A stretch of DNA of 33,849 nucleotides. Source: Clostridiales bacterium (lineage in GTDB: Bacteria; Bacillota; Clostridia; Lachnospirales; Lachnospiraceae). Shown piece by piece: positions 1 through 7,765 of this stretch. The notes beneath the pieces were generated by a model. That model ran no database searches, was not told where the DNA came from, and saw only the letters and a list, made by a program, of their open reading frames with translations. The position numbers were made by a program, and so were the translations under genes. Within the stretch, counting starts at the first letter, position 1. The number at the start of each line of letters is the position of its first letter. The DNA lies in the NCBI GenBank assembly GCA_021202015.1, contig JAJQDV010000053.1, positions 1 through 33,849 of the forward strand, read 5' to 3'.

Positions 1-233
1 GAAGCGGTCGCGTCGATTTCCACACCCATGTTCGCCACATACTGCTTCAAAACGGTTACATCCGCCGAATTGACAGCGCCGTTTCCGTCAACGTCCCCCA
101 GTATGTAACTGCCTGTGGATGATGCAAGAGCGGGAGCGCCGATGAGAGCAGCTGCGCCGATTCCCGCCGCCAGTAAAATCAACTGTTTTCGAAGCCGTTT
201 TCCTGTTGTTTTCACAGGCTCTCGCACTTTCAC
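1..233 (-). CDS. Secreted dockerin-type protein, 3' end cut by window edge
   Basis: Only the first 77 codons are in the window. A GTG start at 233 is preceded by AAAGGGG nine bases upstream; the nearer ATG is followed directly by TGA and cannot be used. The product has a basic N-terminus, a hydrophobic Ala/Leu/Ile signal segment ending near ALA, and then GDVDGNGAVNSADV, which matches the calcium-binding half-motif of a type I dockerin (Asp/Asn at alternating positions followed by a helix). Dockerins bind cohesin modules, and free-standing dockerin repeats also occur in surface proteins of Clostridia. It starts 19 bases after the DUF2149-like gene and so should be the fifth gene of that operon. 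The rest of the protein and its function lie outside the window. Confidence 0.72.
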   Translation of the reverse strand, partial: MKVREPVKTTGKRLRKQLILLAAGIGAAALIGAPALASSTGSYILGDVDGNGAVNSADVTVLKQYVANMGVEIDATA

Positions 234-252
234 ATACACACACCCCTTTCAC

Positions 253-573
253 TCACTCTCCCACAATCCAGAGATTCCCGTCTTCATCCTGGTAAAGCGT
301 TCCGTACTCTGTCAGCCCGTAATCCTCCAGGCTCTCGCTGTCCCCGTCCGATTTTTCCAGCGTCTCATAATCCTCGTCGAGCTCCGCCCGCTCCCCGGTA
401 TCCTCCGCCGCGGAAGGAGTCGTCGCATACAGATCTACATTCCATGCCGCCACCAGAGCGATCATGATCCCGACCGCCAGCACCAGCATCACATCCACGA
501 GGTTGCCCACGCTCTCCATGGGGTTGACCTCCGGCTCCGCGTCCATCCTTACCATTCTCTTATCCCTCAGCAT
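253..573 (-). CDS. ExbD/TolR-like DUF2149-type membrane protein
   Basis: A 106-residue protein with one transmembrane helix near residues 20-45. The helix starts with NLVDVMLVLAVG; the Asp near its start sits where the proton-carrying Asp of ExbD and TolR lies. The acidic tail (residues about 50-106, many Glu/Asp) should be outside the membrane. Size, Asp-bearing helix and a gene directly after an ExbB/TolQ homologue fit the DUF2149 family, known from archaea and Clostridia beside MotA/TolQ/ExbB genes. I chose the ATG at 573, which follows GGAGGAGGAG; this start overlaps the end of the exbB-like gene by 14 bases, so translation is probably coupled. The family name is from memory of the pattern, not a search. 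Confidence 0.75.
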   Translation of the reverse strand: MLRDKRMVRMDAEPEVNPMESVGNLVDVMLVLAVGIMIALVAAWNVDLYATTPSAAEDTGERAELDEDYETLEKSDGDSESLEDYGLTEYGTLYQDEDGNLWIVGE

Positions 574-1195
574 GGCTCTTCTCCTCCTCCAGCACACATT
601 CCATCAGGGCATCCAGAATCGACATGTAATTGCCGTACCAGGATTTCCGTATGGTGGAAATCACGGTTGCCACCGCAGCGCAGACAAGCCCGGCGATGGT
701 CGTGTCAAATGCCGTCAGCAGGGAGGTCGATAACGTATAGGTATCTCCCTGTCCCAGCGCAACAATGCCCGGACCCAGCGGAATCAGCGTGCCCAGAAGT
801 CCCAGCATCGGTCCCAGACGGGCGATGATCTCGGAAATCTTGACGATCGCGTCAAATCGATTTTTCTCCTCCTCCAGCAGCCTCACCGCCAGAGCCTCAC
901 GCATGACGTCGGTCAGCTGCGGATGGAGCGTCAGCTCCGTCAGCGCTTTCTTCTGGCGTTTCAGAAGCCCGCTCTCCTCCACCGTCTGCGCGATCGGCTT
1001 CTCCCCATTGCGAAGCTGATCCACCAGAAGCGGAAGCCGTACCTTCAGACGGCGGCGCTCCGTAAAAAACTCGACCACGAGACTTCCGAGCAAAACAAGA
1101 GTTGCCGCGATAAAAATCAGCAGTATGATAATTACCGGCGTCTCCAGCGCGCCGGAGATGCTCCGCAGCGCGGAAGAAAAAGCACTTGTATCCAT
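560..1195 (-). CDS. MotA/TolQ/ExbB-family proton channel subunit
   Basis: A 211-residue inner-membrane protein with one helix near residues 18-42, a charged cytoplasmic stretch, and two C-terminal helices. The segment GPMLGLLGTLIPLG and the later TAFDTTIAGLVCAAVAT match the conserved pore helices of ExbB, TolQ and MotA, including the threonines that face the channel. Proteins of this family form a pentameric proton channel around an ExbD/TolR dimer and turn proton flow into movement of a partner. The start at 1195 has GAGGAG eight bases upstream and lies 10 bases after the stop of the surface-protein gene. The next gene gives the expected ExbD-like partner. What the motor drives in a Gram-positive cell is unknown; the flanking surface protein and binding lipoprotein are the obvious candidates. 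Confidence 0.88.
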   Translation of the reverse strand: MDTSAFSSALRSISGALETPVIIILLIFIAATLVLLGSLVVEFFTERRRLKVRLPLLVDQLRNGEKPIAQTVEESGLLKRQKKALTELTLHPQLTDVMREALAVRLLEEEKNRFDAIVKISEIIARLGPMLGLLGTLIPLGPGIVALGQGDTYTLSTSLLTAFDTTIAGLVCAAVATVISTIRKSWYGNYMSILDALMECVLEEEKSHAEG

Positions 1196-1205
1196 AATAA
1201 TCTCC

Positions 1206-3299
1206 TCAGATTTCCTTTTTGTATTTTATGATCATGATCACACCGCCCGCCGCGAAAAAGACAAGGACAAAGATCCCGATCTGAAACAGACTCACATCCT
1301 CCGTCAGCGTCAGAAGGATGGCCTTTTCCTCCGCGGTTCCTCCGCCGCCGTCACTTCCGATGGAGACGCCGCGAACCAGCAAACCGGACGCATCGCTCTC
1401 CCCGTCCTCCTCATCCGTACCCGTGCTTTCAAGGATCTCTTCGGTGCCTGCAATCTCTACGCTCATCAGGCTGTCCGGCAGATCATCCGTATACGCGACC
1501 CTGACCGAATCCTGTAAACTGACATCTCCCGAGGAGGCTGTCTGCGAAGATGCATCTGCGGAAGAAGTGCTCTCATCGGAGCTGTCCGAATCAGCGTCTG
1601 CACTGTCCGAATCGGAACTCCCCGAACCGGAATCCGTGCTGTCCGAGCCGGAACTCCCCGAACCGGAATCTGTGCCGTTCCCGCTGCCGGAGCCGCTTCC
1701 GTCCGTCGTGCCGGTGCCGCCGCTGCCGGAGCCCGTACCGGAACCGCTGCCGCTTTCTTCACCGCTGCCGCTGCCGGAGCTGCTGTCCGGAACCGCTTCG
1801 TCCGCATCATTGCCGTCGTCCGCGGCGCCCCCTCCGCCGCCGCCGTCCAGACTCTCCTCATCATCCGCGGTTACGGTTACGGTCAGGCTGTCCGTGACCG
1901 TCATTCCTCCAACGTCAGCCGAAGCCGTGATCTCTGCGGTTCCTTCACCCACAACGGTGATCTGTCCCGTATCGGCGTCAACCTTTACCACGCTCTCATC
2001 ACTGGAGCTCCAGACGATCGCGTCCTGAAAAGCTTCCGTCAATGTCTCATCTGCGCTGGAAACCTCCGCGGTCACTTTATAATCACCGGAAATCTTCAGT
2101 TCCAGATCATCTCCCGCGTCGATCGTAGGGGAACCGGAATACTGTATGTAGATCGCCGTGATCCACTTCGCGGAAGATACCGCGTCGACCTCACTGATCG
2201 TCGTCTGCCCGAACAGCAGGCGAAAACAGTTGATCGCGCTCAGCTCCGAGTGATTTGACGCGTCGAACTCTTCACCGATATCGTAAGTGCGCCAGCTGTC
2301 CCAGACGGCAAGCATCGGCTGTACCTGCTCTGCGCCCAACTGCGCCTCCGTGATATCCGTAAACCCGTCCTCCGTAAAGTACAGGCTGAGCAGCGGATAA
2401 TAATACCGCCGCTGAAAGATCAGATCGTAGGTATATTCTCCCCCGAAATAATTCTCCGCGGAATCTGAGGTGGCAATCCGGAACACACTGACCGAACCGA
2501 CGTCGATCCCGGCGTAATCCAGGACATCCAGCAGCAGCGGTCCCGTAGCTACATCATAAACCGCGCGGGGCCGATTGTTGATATAGGAATACGTCTGCGT
2601 CACCAGGACACAGTTTGCCAGGATTTCATCCAGTGACAGGACGGATTTCTCCACATAGGACATGCCGAAATATCCGACATAAAAAGTCAGGGATGTCGAT
2701 GTGGCTTCGCTGAGATCCCCGTATACGAACTCCGTATCACCTGCGTCGGTGGCCGCAAAGAACTGCGTGTAGGAATCCCCGCAGCGCGTACACTCATAGA
2801 TCGCATAGCCGTCCTCATCACTCGTCGGGGAGACAAACTCCACCAGGCTGTAATCATGGCCCAGGGCCGCGACGGCATCTGTCCGGGTGGCGCCGCAGAC
2901 GGTGCAGGTGTACGTGACGGCTCCCGCTGTGGTACAGTCCGCCTCCTGCGTTGTAACCCCCTCATCCCAGGTATGGTCGGCGAGGGAAATCTCCTCCCCG
3001 TATTCCAGCACCGCTCCGCAGTCCAGGCAGACCAGATCGCCGGTATACCCTGTCTCCAGACAGGTAGCCTCCACGGCTCCCTCGATCTCTGTGTCGGCAT
3101 GCGCACAGACCGCGTCGGTTCCGGTGTCCGCGCCGAACGCCGTGACCGCACTTCCCGCGCCGGACGCCGTAATCCTGCTTCCCGTGCCGAACGCGCGGAT
3201 ACTTTCGCCCGACTGTGAAAAAAGGAAGGCGGCCGTTATAAGGAAAAGCAGCGGTATTTTCTTCCAGCCGCGTTTCAACGGTCTCCGCTTTTTTTTCAA
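1206..3299 (-). CDS. Large membrane-anchored surface protein with CxxC repeats and Ig-like domain
   Basis: A 697-residue exported protein. Visible parts are a signal segment (about 13-30); three cysteine-pair modules with CLDC (91-94), CTVC (132-135) and CTRC (170-173), each near a GH-type turn, as in Clostridia surface repeats; an unassigned globular region (about 190-385); a bacterial Ig-like BIG2 domain (about 385-478) with WSSSDESVVKVDADTG; a Ser/Gly/Asp/Thr-rich linker (about 480-590); a short acidic domain; and a C-terminal helix (about 668-690) followed by KYKKEI. There is no LPxTG, so it is held by the membrane helix. The start is TTG, just after GGGAGGG; no ATG lies nearby. The region around 250-300 (GPLLLDVLDYAGIDV) recalls sulfite-oxidase-like molybdopterin domains in clostridial surface proteins, but this is weak. 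It is the likely extracellular partner of the ExbBD-like pair. Confidence 0.8.
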   Translation of the reverse strand: MKKKRRPLKRGWKKIPLLFLITAAFLFSQSGESIRAFGTGSRITASGAGSAVTAFGADTGTDAVCAHADTEIEGAVEATCLETGYTGDLVCLDCGAVLEYGEEISLADHTWDEGVTTQEADCTTAGAVTYTCTVCGATRTDAVAALGHDYSLVEFVSPTSDEDGYAIYECTRCGDSYTQFFAATDAGDTEFVYGDLSEATSTSLTFYVGYFGMSYVEKSVLSLDEILANCVLVTQTYSYINNRPRAVYDVATGPLLLDVLDYAGIDVGSVSVFRIATSDSAENYFGGEYTYDLIFQRRYYYPLLSLYFTEDGFTDITEAQLGAEQVQPMLAVWDSWRTYDIGEEFDASNHSELSAINCFRLLFGQTTISEVDAVSSAKWITAIYIQYSGSPTIDAGDDLELKISGDYKVTAEVSSADETLTEAFQDAIVWSSSDESVVKVDADTGQITVVGEGTAEITASADVGGMTVTDSLTVTVTADDEESLDGGGGGGAADDGNDADEAVPDSSSGSGSGEESGSGSGTGSGSGGTGTTDGSGSGSGNGTDSGSGSSGSDSTDSGSGSSDSDSADADSDSSDESTSSADASSQTASSGDVSLQDSVRVAYTDDLPDSLMSVEIAGTEEILESTGTDEEDGESDASGLLVRGVSIGSDGGGGTAEEKAILLTLTEDVSLFQIGIFVLVFFAAGGVIMIIKYKKEI

Positions 3300-3409
3300 G
3301 ACGCCCTCCCTTCCGTACGTACTCCCGAAATCACCCTGCAGCAGATTCCGGCAGCGCGTCCTGTTATCTCAGATTCTCTGATTCTGTTCTGATATATTTC
3401 AATGCCATT

Positions 3410-4513
3410 TCAATCCACGCTCGTTATTATTGAATTCCCAACCAGATCCAGATACTGCTCCTCTGTCAGCTCACAGTGATAGAACAGCTCATAGTAACGG
3501 ATGACCTCCTCCTCCAGATCGTAGGTCGCGTACTCCGGATACAGGATCTTCGCCATCCACATCATCCCCAGATAGCGCTGTACCGAGGGCGGGAAACCCA
3601 TCCAGTTGTACGGTCCGTATGGCACCTCGTAATAATTTCCGTTTTGAATCGCGTCCAGCTCCTGCCAGAGCGAGTCCTCTCCCACCACGGAATAGACACT
3701 CTGCGGCGCAAAAAAGATCACCTCCGGGTTCCACTTCAGGATCTGCTCGAAATCCACCTCGTTCCCGGTGCCCTTCGACGACGGCGTGTCCACCACCGCC
3801 AGATTGTCCGAGAGGAGATCGATCACCTCGGAATGGTAGGAATCCTTACAGATCACATTGCAGCCCAGATCACCCAGGCAGTAAAGGACGGTCTTCCTGT
3901 CGTCCCCCACCTGTTCCATGATATCCTCCATCTCGCTGTATTTCTGTTCACAGTAGGAAGCGAGCTCCTCTGCCTCCTCCTGCATATCAAACAGTTCTCC
4001 CAGCATGCGGAATGCCTCCGGCGTGCTCGCGGTGTCCATGGCAATATGTATCGCGGGAATCCCCGTCTGTTCCTCAATCCCTTCCAGATCATCCTCGAGA
4101 TCCGTCTTCGTCTCACCCACGTCAATGATCACCTGCGGGTCCGCCTTCGCCAGCTCCTCGCGGTTTAAGTCACCGCTCCCGCCGTACAGCTGTCCCAGAA
4201 CCGGCAGATTATAGTAATCCTCATCTATGTAAAGAGCCGCCTCCGCAGACCAGTCGCTGGCCAGCGCCACCATCTCATCCGGATCCAGGGCAAAGCAGAC
4301 GATCTGCGCCAGCGGTCCGGTCACCGCGTAACGCTCGATATCCGCCGGAAGCTCCACCTCCCTGCCCAGAGAGTCTGTAAAAATGACCGTCTCAGCCTGT
4401 GACGACTGCTCCGCCGACGACTGCTCCGCACTGCCGCATCCCGACAGCAGAACCGCTGTCAGCGCCAGACACAGCAGAAATACCGGCAGCGTCCGTTTTA
4501 TCCGTTTCTTCAT
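3410..4513 (-). CDS. ABC-type substrate-binding lipoprotein, iron/cobalamin (PF01497-like) class
   Basis: A 367-residue lipoprotein: basic N-terminus, hydrophobic stretch and lipobox LLSGC at about residues 22-26, so Cys26 should be lipidated. The mature part begins with the DSLGREVELP segment typical of class III binding proteins for siderophores, haem or cobalamin. It continues with the DPQVIIDVG and WNPEVIFFAP strands and the FPPSVQRYLGMMW segment near the C-terminus. The ligand cannot be read from the sequence. The frame is open further upstream to a TTG at 4630, but the ATG at 4513 gives a canonical lipoprotein signal. Its SD is rather distant (GAGGAG 13 bases upstream). No permease or ATPase gene is adjacent in this window; they may lie past the left edge. 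It is the first gene of the Exb-like operon. Confidence 0.85.
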   Translation of the reverse strand: MKKRIKRTLPVFLLCLALTAVLLSGCGSAEQSSAEQSSQAETVIFTDSLGREVELPADIERYAVTGPLAQIVCFALDPDEMVALASDWSAEAALYIDEDYYNLPVLGQLYGGSGDLNREELAKADPQVIIDVGETKTDLEDDLEGIEEQTGIPAIHIAMDTASTPEAFRMLGELFDMQEEAEELASYCEQKYSEMEDIMEQVGDDRKTVLYCLGDLGCNVICKDSYHSEVIDLLSDNLAVVDTPSSKGTGNEVDFEQILKWNPEVIFFAPQSVYSVVGEDSLWQELDAIQNGNYYEVPYGPYNWMGFPPSVQRYLGMMWMAKILYPEYATYDLEEEVIRYYELFYHCELTEEQYLDLVGNSIITSVD

Positions 4514-4601
4514 CCCTGTCTTAAATCTCCTCTTCCCCGTTCCTGCGTCCGACCCGGTTTTATGGGTTTTATTTCCTGTCTGACCGCAAAACATAGAGAT
4601 A

Positions 4602-4630
4602 CATATCAGATATTTTAGCACAGTTTTCAA
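4602..4630 (-). promoter_or_regulatory. Predicted sigma-70-type promoter of the binding-lipoprotein/Exb operon
   Basis: On the minus strand TTGAAA (4630-4625) is separated by 17 bases from GATATG (4607-4602). The -10 is weak, which suits an activator-dependent promoter. It lies downstream of the Crp/Fnr gene and upstream of the lipoprotein ATG at 4513, giving a leader of about 80 bases. Confidence 0.45.
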
Positions 4631-4637
4631 GCTAATG

Positions 4638-4655
4638 TCGTTGCCATGGCAACGA
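4638..4655. promoter_or_regulatory. 18-bp perfect palindrome, candidate operator
   Basis: The sequence tcgttgccatggcaacga is its own reverse complement. It can be read as CGTTG-N6-CAACG, the 5-6-5 geometry of Crp-type dyads, although the half-site is not that of Crp or FNR. Its centre is about 50 bases upstream of the predicted transcription start of the lipoprotein gene, a position used by Crp/Fnr activators. The neighbouring upstream gene encodes a Crp/Fnr-family protein. Binding by that protein is inference. Confidence 0.6.
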
Positions 4656-4753
4656 AACGGGTAATAATTTACTTCCGGAAAATATATAAATTGCCAAATT
4701 CAGTTATTTTCTTTATTATGATGAATATTCTGAGAATTTTCGAAACGCAGCGG

Positions 4754-5512
4754 TCATTTCAGCAGCCGGAATCTGTTCCGGTAATACTCCAGAATGCCGT
4801 CGTCTTTCATTTTTGCCAGTTCTTTGGACAGGGCGGAGCGATTGACGCAGAGGAAACTCGCCATCTCCTCCCTGTTATACGGGATTGTAAACGAATCCGA
4901 TCCGGATGTCCTTTTTTTATCGCTCAGATAGAGATAGATCCGCTTCCGCAGACCTTTCTCCGAAAGAATATTTAAATGTGTATTGATCCTCAGATTTTCC
5001 TGGGTAAGAATGATAGCAATGTTCGTCACAAGCCGGTTGCGAAGGTTCTCCTCGATCTGCCCCGGTTCTAGGATGTCCGAAAGAGGGATCCTGAAAAAAT
5101 CCACATCAGTCACAGCCTTGTAAAAATAATCGCTGGTATGCCCGACCTTATAAGCGGTATCGATTCCGATCGTATTTCTTCTTCCGAGCTTGTTGATCAG
5201 AAAAAACTCTCCGTTCGCGAGCAGACGGCTGACCTCCACTTCCCCGGACAGAATCAGGGCGATATAACCGATCATATCGCCCTCAGACAAAATCGTCTCT
5301 CCTTTTCGATGTCTTTTTTCAGGAAATTCCGTGATATTTTCGCAGAGATGTTCAAAATCCCCGTAGCTGAAATCTATAAAAATCTTGGATCCCAGAATGA
5401 AATCTACGGTTTCTCTGTCAAACTTCTCGCTCATTCCCCTCTCAGACTGATCACAGATACCGTCCGCAGTCGATATTGATTTTTTCTGCTCATCATGCTT
5501 TCGCTGTTTCAT
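4754..5512 (-). CDS. Crp/Fnr-family transcriptional regulator
   Basis: A 252-residue protein with an N-terminal cyclic-nucleotide-binding-like beta-roll (about 45-150; segment GETILSEGDMIGYIALILSG), a dimer helix (about 155-185) and a C-terminal winged helix-turn-helix (about 205-245) containing REEMASFLCVNRSALSKELA. This arrangement is diagnostic of the Crp/Fnr family. It lacks the N-terminal cysteine set that holds the FNR iron-sulfur cluster, so the signal is unknown. The ATG at 5512 follows GGAGG ten bases upstream. It lies 36 bases after the zinc-ribbon gene and just upstream of the palindrome and Exb-like operon, which makes it the natural candidate regulator of that operon. Confidence 0.88.
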   Translation of the reverse strand: MKQRKHDEQKKSISTADGICDQSERGMSEKFDRETVDFILGSKIFIDFSYGDFEHLCENITEFPEKRHRKGETILSEGDMIGYIALILSGEVEVSRLLANGEFFLINKLGRRNTIGIDTAYKVGHTSDYFYKAVTDVDFFRIPLSDILEPGQIEENLRNRLVTNIAIILTQENLRINTHLNILSEKGLRKRIYLYLSDKKRTSGSDSFTIPYNREEMASFLCVNRSALSKELAKMKDDGILEYYRNRFRLLK

Positions 5513-5548
5513 AGACGAACATCCTCCGATATCACTGTCACATGAATG

Positions 5549-5770
5549 TCAGGCATCAAAATCAAACTTCTCAAACCGTTTGTTCATCGCGCGGTATCGA
5601 AACCGCACCATTTCGTTCTTTTCCAGAACATCCTCCTCCGTGCCGGTGTACTGGCAGCGGATGCAGTAATACTCCCCCTTATCCCTGTCATAAAACATGT
5701 CGATGTCCAGATCCCGCATGAAGCAGGACGGGCAGCGGTAATTTAATCTGCCTTTTCCAGCCTGAGCCAT
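5549..5770 (-). CDS. Small zinc-ribbon protein
   Basis: A 73-residue protein with two cysteine pairs, CPSC (13-16) and CIRC (36-39), joined by an acidic aromatic loop, which is the pattern of a zinc ribbon. No other domain is seen. The start at 5770 has a very good AAGGAGG ten bases upstream and overlaps the last 28 bases of the glycoside hydrolase-like gene, so the two are probably translated together. The function is unknown; zinc ribbons of this size often bind nucleic acid or a protein partner. Confidence 0.75.
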   Translation of the reverse strand: MAQAGKGRLNYRCPSCFMRDLDIDMFYDRDKGEYYCIRCQYTGTEEDVLEKNEMVRFRYRAMNKRFEKFDFDA

Positions 5771-7644
5771 GTCGCAAATACCTCCTTATCTGAAATTTTC
5801 TTCTTATATCCCAGTGTAAACATCGGCGAGAACGCGTAGCCCTCCCGGATATAACCCTCGGCTGTGTGTGCTGCGGCTGTCAGAGAAACCTTCGTCTCGA
5901 TCGCGGGAATCACCGCGCTGACTGCGGCGGCGCCGGCGAGAGAGGCTTCCCGGCAGCGATATTCATAGGTAATTTCCTTCGTCTCCGCACCCTCGCACTT
6001 CAGGATGATCCCGGTCATATCCTCCGGATACTCCGTCGTGCCGTAGCAGGCCACCATGTACTCATTCAGGATGACTTCCGCGTCCGGATCGCTCATCTCA
6101 AGGATCGTCCGTTCGATCTTCACGGATGAGGAACCCTCCGCAAAATACAGCTTCGACTGCAGCGTTACGGAGAGATCCCGGAACTCGACCGTCACCGGAT
6201 CCAGCGTCAGGACACGGGTCTTTTTTCTCTGCGGCAAACCGCTGTCTGACCTGGCCTGTACGCCTTGCGCTGCGTCTGAAACAGGTTCTTCGTATTCAGA
6301 AAAATGCGCCTTCGTGCGGCACAGCGCCAGATCGACCTCCTCTCCTTTATATGAGAGTTTCGCGCTGCGGATCGTCCCCTCGCCGGCATAGTGTGTAAAG
6401 TATCCCGCCCGGTATTTCTCCTGAATCAGGAACGGATAGGACGCGTCCTGCACATGCTTCGTTCCGATGCCGACCGGCCACTCAAGCTTCGCCGCGTAAG
6501 GGCGCAGATCTACAATGGCGCCGCCCTGGTCCATATTGACACAGACTCTCATGTAGGGATCGCAGTACCAGAAAAGCTGCTTGTCCGAGCCGTAAAGGAT
6601 ATCCCGCCAGAGCGCGCATTCCGGCTCCGTGTAGGACTTTTTCGCGCGATAGTAATCCGCGAACTCCGACATCGTCATATCGTCCAGCTTCCCCTCTTTT
6701 TTCAGCCGGCCGTAGTATTTACACCCATCCGTGTAAGACTTCACCAGCAGCTCATAGGGGGATTCCCAGCGTCCCATTTTGTTCATCCAGCCGGGCCCCA
6801 CGAACATCATGTTATAGGCGTAGCCGTTGTTGTACTTCTCCAGGGAGCGGTACTGGTCGATCAGATTATAGAGATACGGGTACTCCCAGGTCTTCGTGTC
6901 ATAGATCATGCCGCGGAGTACATTCTGCGGATGCGTTCCGAAATTCGAACCGTTTCCGTCGTAGCACGCGATGAGATCACGGGAAAGATGGGGAATCGCC
7001 ACGATCCCGCTGTCCTCCTCCGCGTTCGCCGCCGGTGCGTGCGTATTCTGCTTCGACGGGATCCACGGCGCCCAGGGGCCGCCGTCAAACAGCGTGTACC
7101 AGGAATTGTTGCAGGTGTGGTAGGCCTTCGGTCCCTCCTCCCAGCATGTCGCGATCGCGCACTTTACGGATGGATAGGTCTCCTTAATATAGTTCGTCAG
7201 ATCCGCGTCCATGTAATAGGAACCGGTCGATTCCGGATAAAAGCCAAACCGGTCGTAAAACTTCTCAAACACATCGTTGACGATGGCCTTCTTCTCCTCC
7301 ATGGAAAACATCCAGATACAGAAGTCCTTCGTCTGATATTTTTCACGGAACTCCTCACAGGGCAGACCGAGCAGAGAGAGCGCGATCTCATCCCCGTAAA
7401 TCTCATGATCATGCTTCGCGATCTCTACAGCCTCATCGTTGAACAGGGAAGCGTAGGTCATCTGTATCGTGACCTTCAGCCCGTTCTCATGCGCGATCCG
7501 CTGCTGTGTTTTGAAAATGTCCAGGGACTCCGTGAGCAGCGCGGTATCCCCGAGATCCTCCTCCTTCCCCTGTCCGGTCACGGTCGCGGAATACTCCGGC
7601 ACCATCTCCGGCCGGTGGATCACGTTTACAATAAACTTATCCAT
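5743..7644 (-). CDS. Glycoside hydrolase/deacetylase-like barrel protein
   Basis: A 633-residue protein without signal peptide, hence probably cytoplasmic. The N-terminal half (about 1-300) has the alternating pattern of a (beta/alpha) barrel of the polysaccharide-deacetylase/GH57-like type, with segments such as VTIQMTYASLF, HDHEIYGDEIALS and GFYPESTGSYYMDADL. The C-terminal third looks like a beta-sandwich. The layout resembles structural-genomics proteins described as glycoside hydrolase/deacetylase family (DUF3863/DUF3864), but I cannot confirm this. The ATG at 7644 is preferred over 7671 because GGAGGG lies six bases before it. It follows the sugar importer genes after a terminator and has its own promoter. 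Role, by inference: breakdown of the imported oligosaccharide. Confidence 0.62.
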   Translation of the reverse strand: MDKFIVNVIHRPEMVPEYSATVTGQGKEEDLGDTALLTESLDIFKTQQRIAHENGLKVTIQMTYASLFNDEAVEIAKHDHEIYGDEIALSLLGLPCEEFREKYQTKDFCIWMFSMEEKKAIVNDVFEKFYDRFGFYPESTGSYYMDADLTNYIKETYPSVKCAIATCWEEGPKAYHTCNNSWYTLFDGGPWAPWIPSKQNTHAPAANAEEDSGIVAIPHLSRDLIACYDGNGSNFGTHPQNVLRGMIYDTKTWEYPYLYNLIDQYRSLEKYNNGYAYNMMFVGPGWMNKMGRWESPYELLVKSYTDGCKYYGRLKKEGKLDDMTMSEFADYYRAKKSYTEPECALWRDILYGSDKQLFWYCDPYMRVCVNMDQGGAIVDLRPYAAKLEWPVGIGTKHVQDASYPFLIQEKYRAGYFTHYAGEGTIRSAKLSYKGEEVDLALCRTKAHFSEYEEPVSDAAQGVQARSDSGLPQRKKTRVLTLDPVTVEFRDLSVTLQSKLYFAEGSSSVKIERTILEMSDPDAEVILNEYMVACYGTTEYPEDMTGIILKCEGAETKEITYEYRCREASLAGAAAVSAVIPAIETKVSLTAAAHTAEGYIREGYAFSPMFTLGYKKKISDKEVFATWLRLEKAD

Positions 7645-7680
7645 GCCAAACCCTCCATAAAAGTTTTTCATTTAAACCAA

Positions 7681-7709
7681 AGTATATATCAGAGAATTAT
7701 TCTTTGCAA
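7681..7709 (-). promoter_or_regulatory. Promoter of the glycoside hydrolase-like gene
   Basis: On the minus strand TTGCAA (7709-7704), exactly 17 bases, then TATACT (7686-7681). Transcription would start near 7674, 30 bases before the ATG at 7644. The -35 box lies inside one copy of a 15-bp tandem duplication. Confidence 0.6.
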
Positions 7710-7730
7710 GATTCATCTTTGCAAGATTCA
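7701..7730. repeat. 15-bp perfect tandem duplication
   Basis: tctttgcaagattca occurs twice head to tail (7701-7715 and 7716-7730). Each copy carries the self-complementary hexamer TTGCAA, one of which serves as the predicted -35 box of the glycoside hydrolase-like gene. Confidence 0.9.
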
Positions 7731-7733
7731 TCT

Positions 7734-7765
7734 GAAAAGAAAAAACACCGCCGTAAAAGCGGTGT
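7734..7765 (-). terminator. Rho-independent terminator of the sugar importer operon
   Basis: A perfect 7-bp stem (acaccgc/gcggtgt, 7745-7751 and 7759-7765) with a 7-base loop is followed on the minus strand by TTTTTTCTTTT. It lies 84 bases past the malG-like stop and separates the importer from the hydrolase promoter. A T-rich run on the other side may allow function in both directions. Confidence 0.8.

Noticed and set aside
3407-3421. A 15-base stretch on the minus strand (AGCGTGGATTGAAAT) equal to the 3' end of common type I-C CRISPR repeats
   Set aside because: It occurs once, has no spacers, and overlaps the last codons and stop of the binding-lipoprotein gene; treated as chance.
4639-4654. 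Similarity of the palindrome core to the eukaryotic RFX X-box (GTTGCCATGGCAAC)
   Set aside because: The genome context is bacterial; the match has no functional meaning here.
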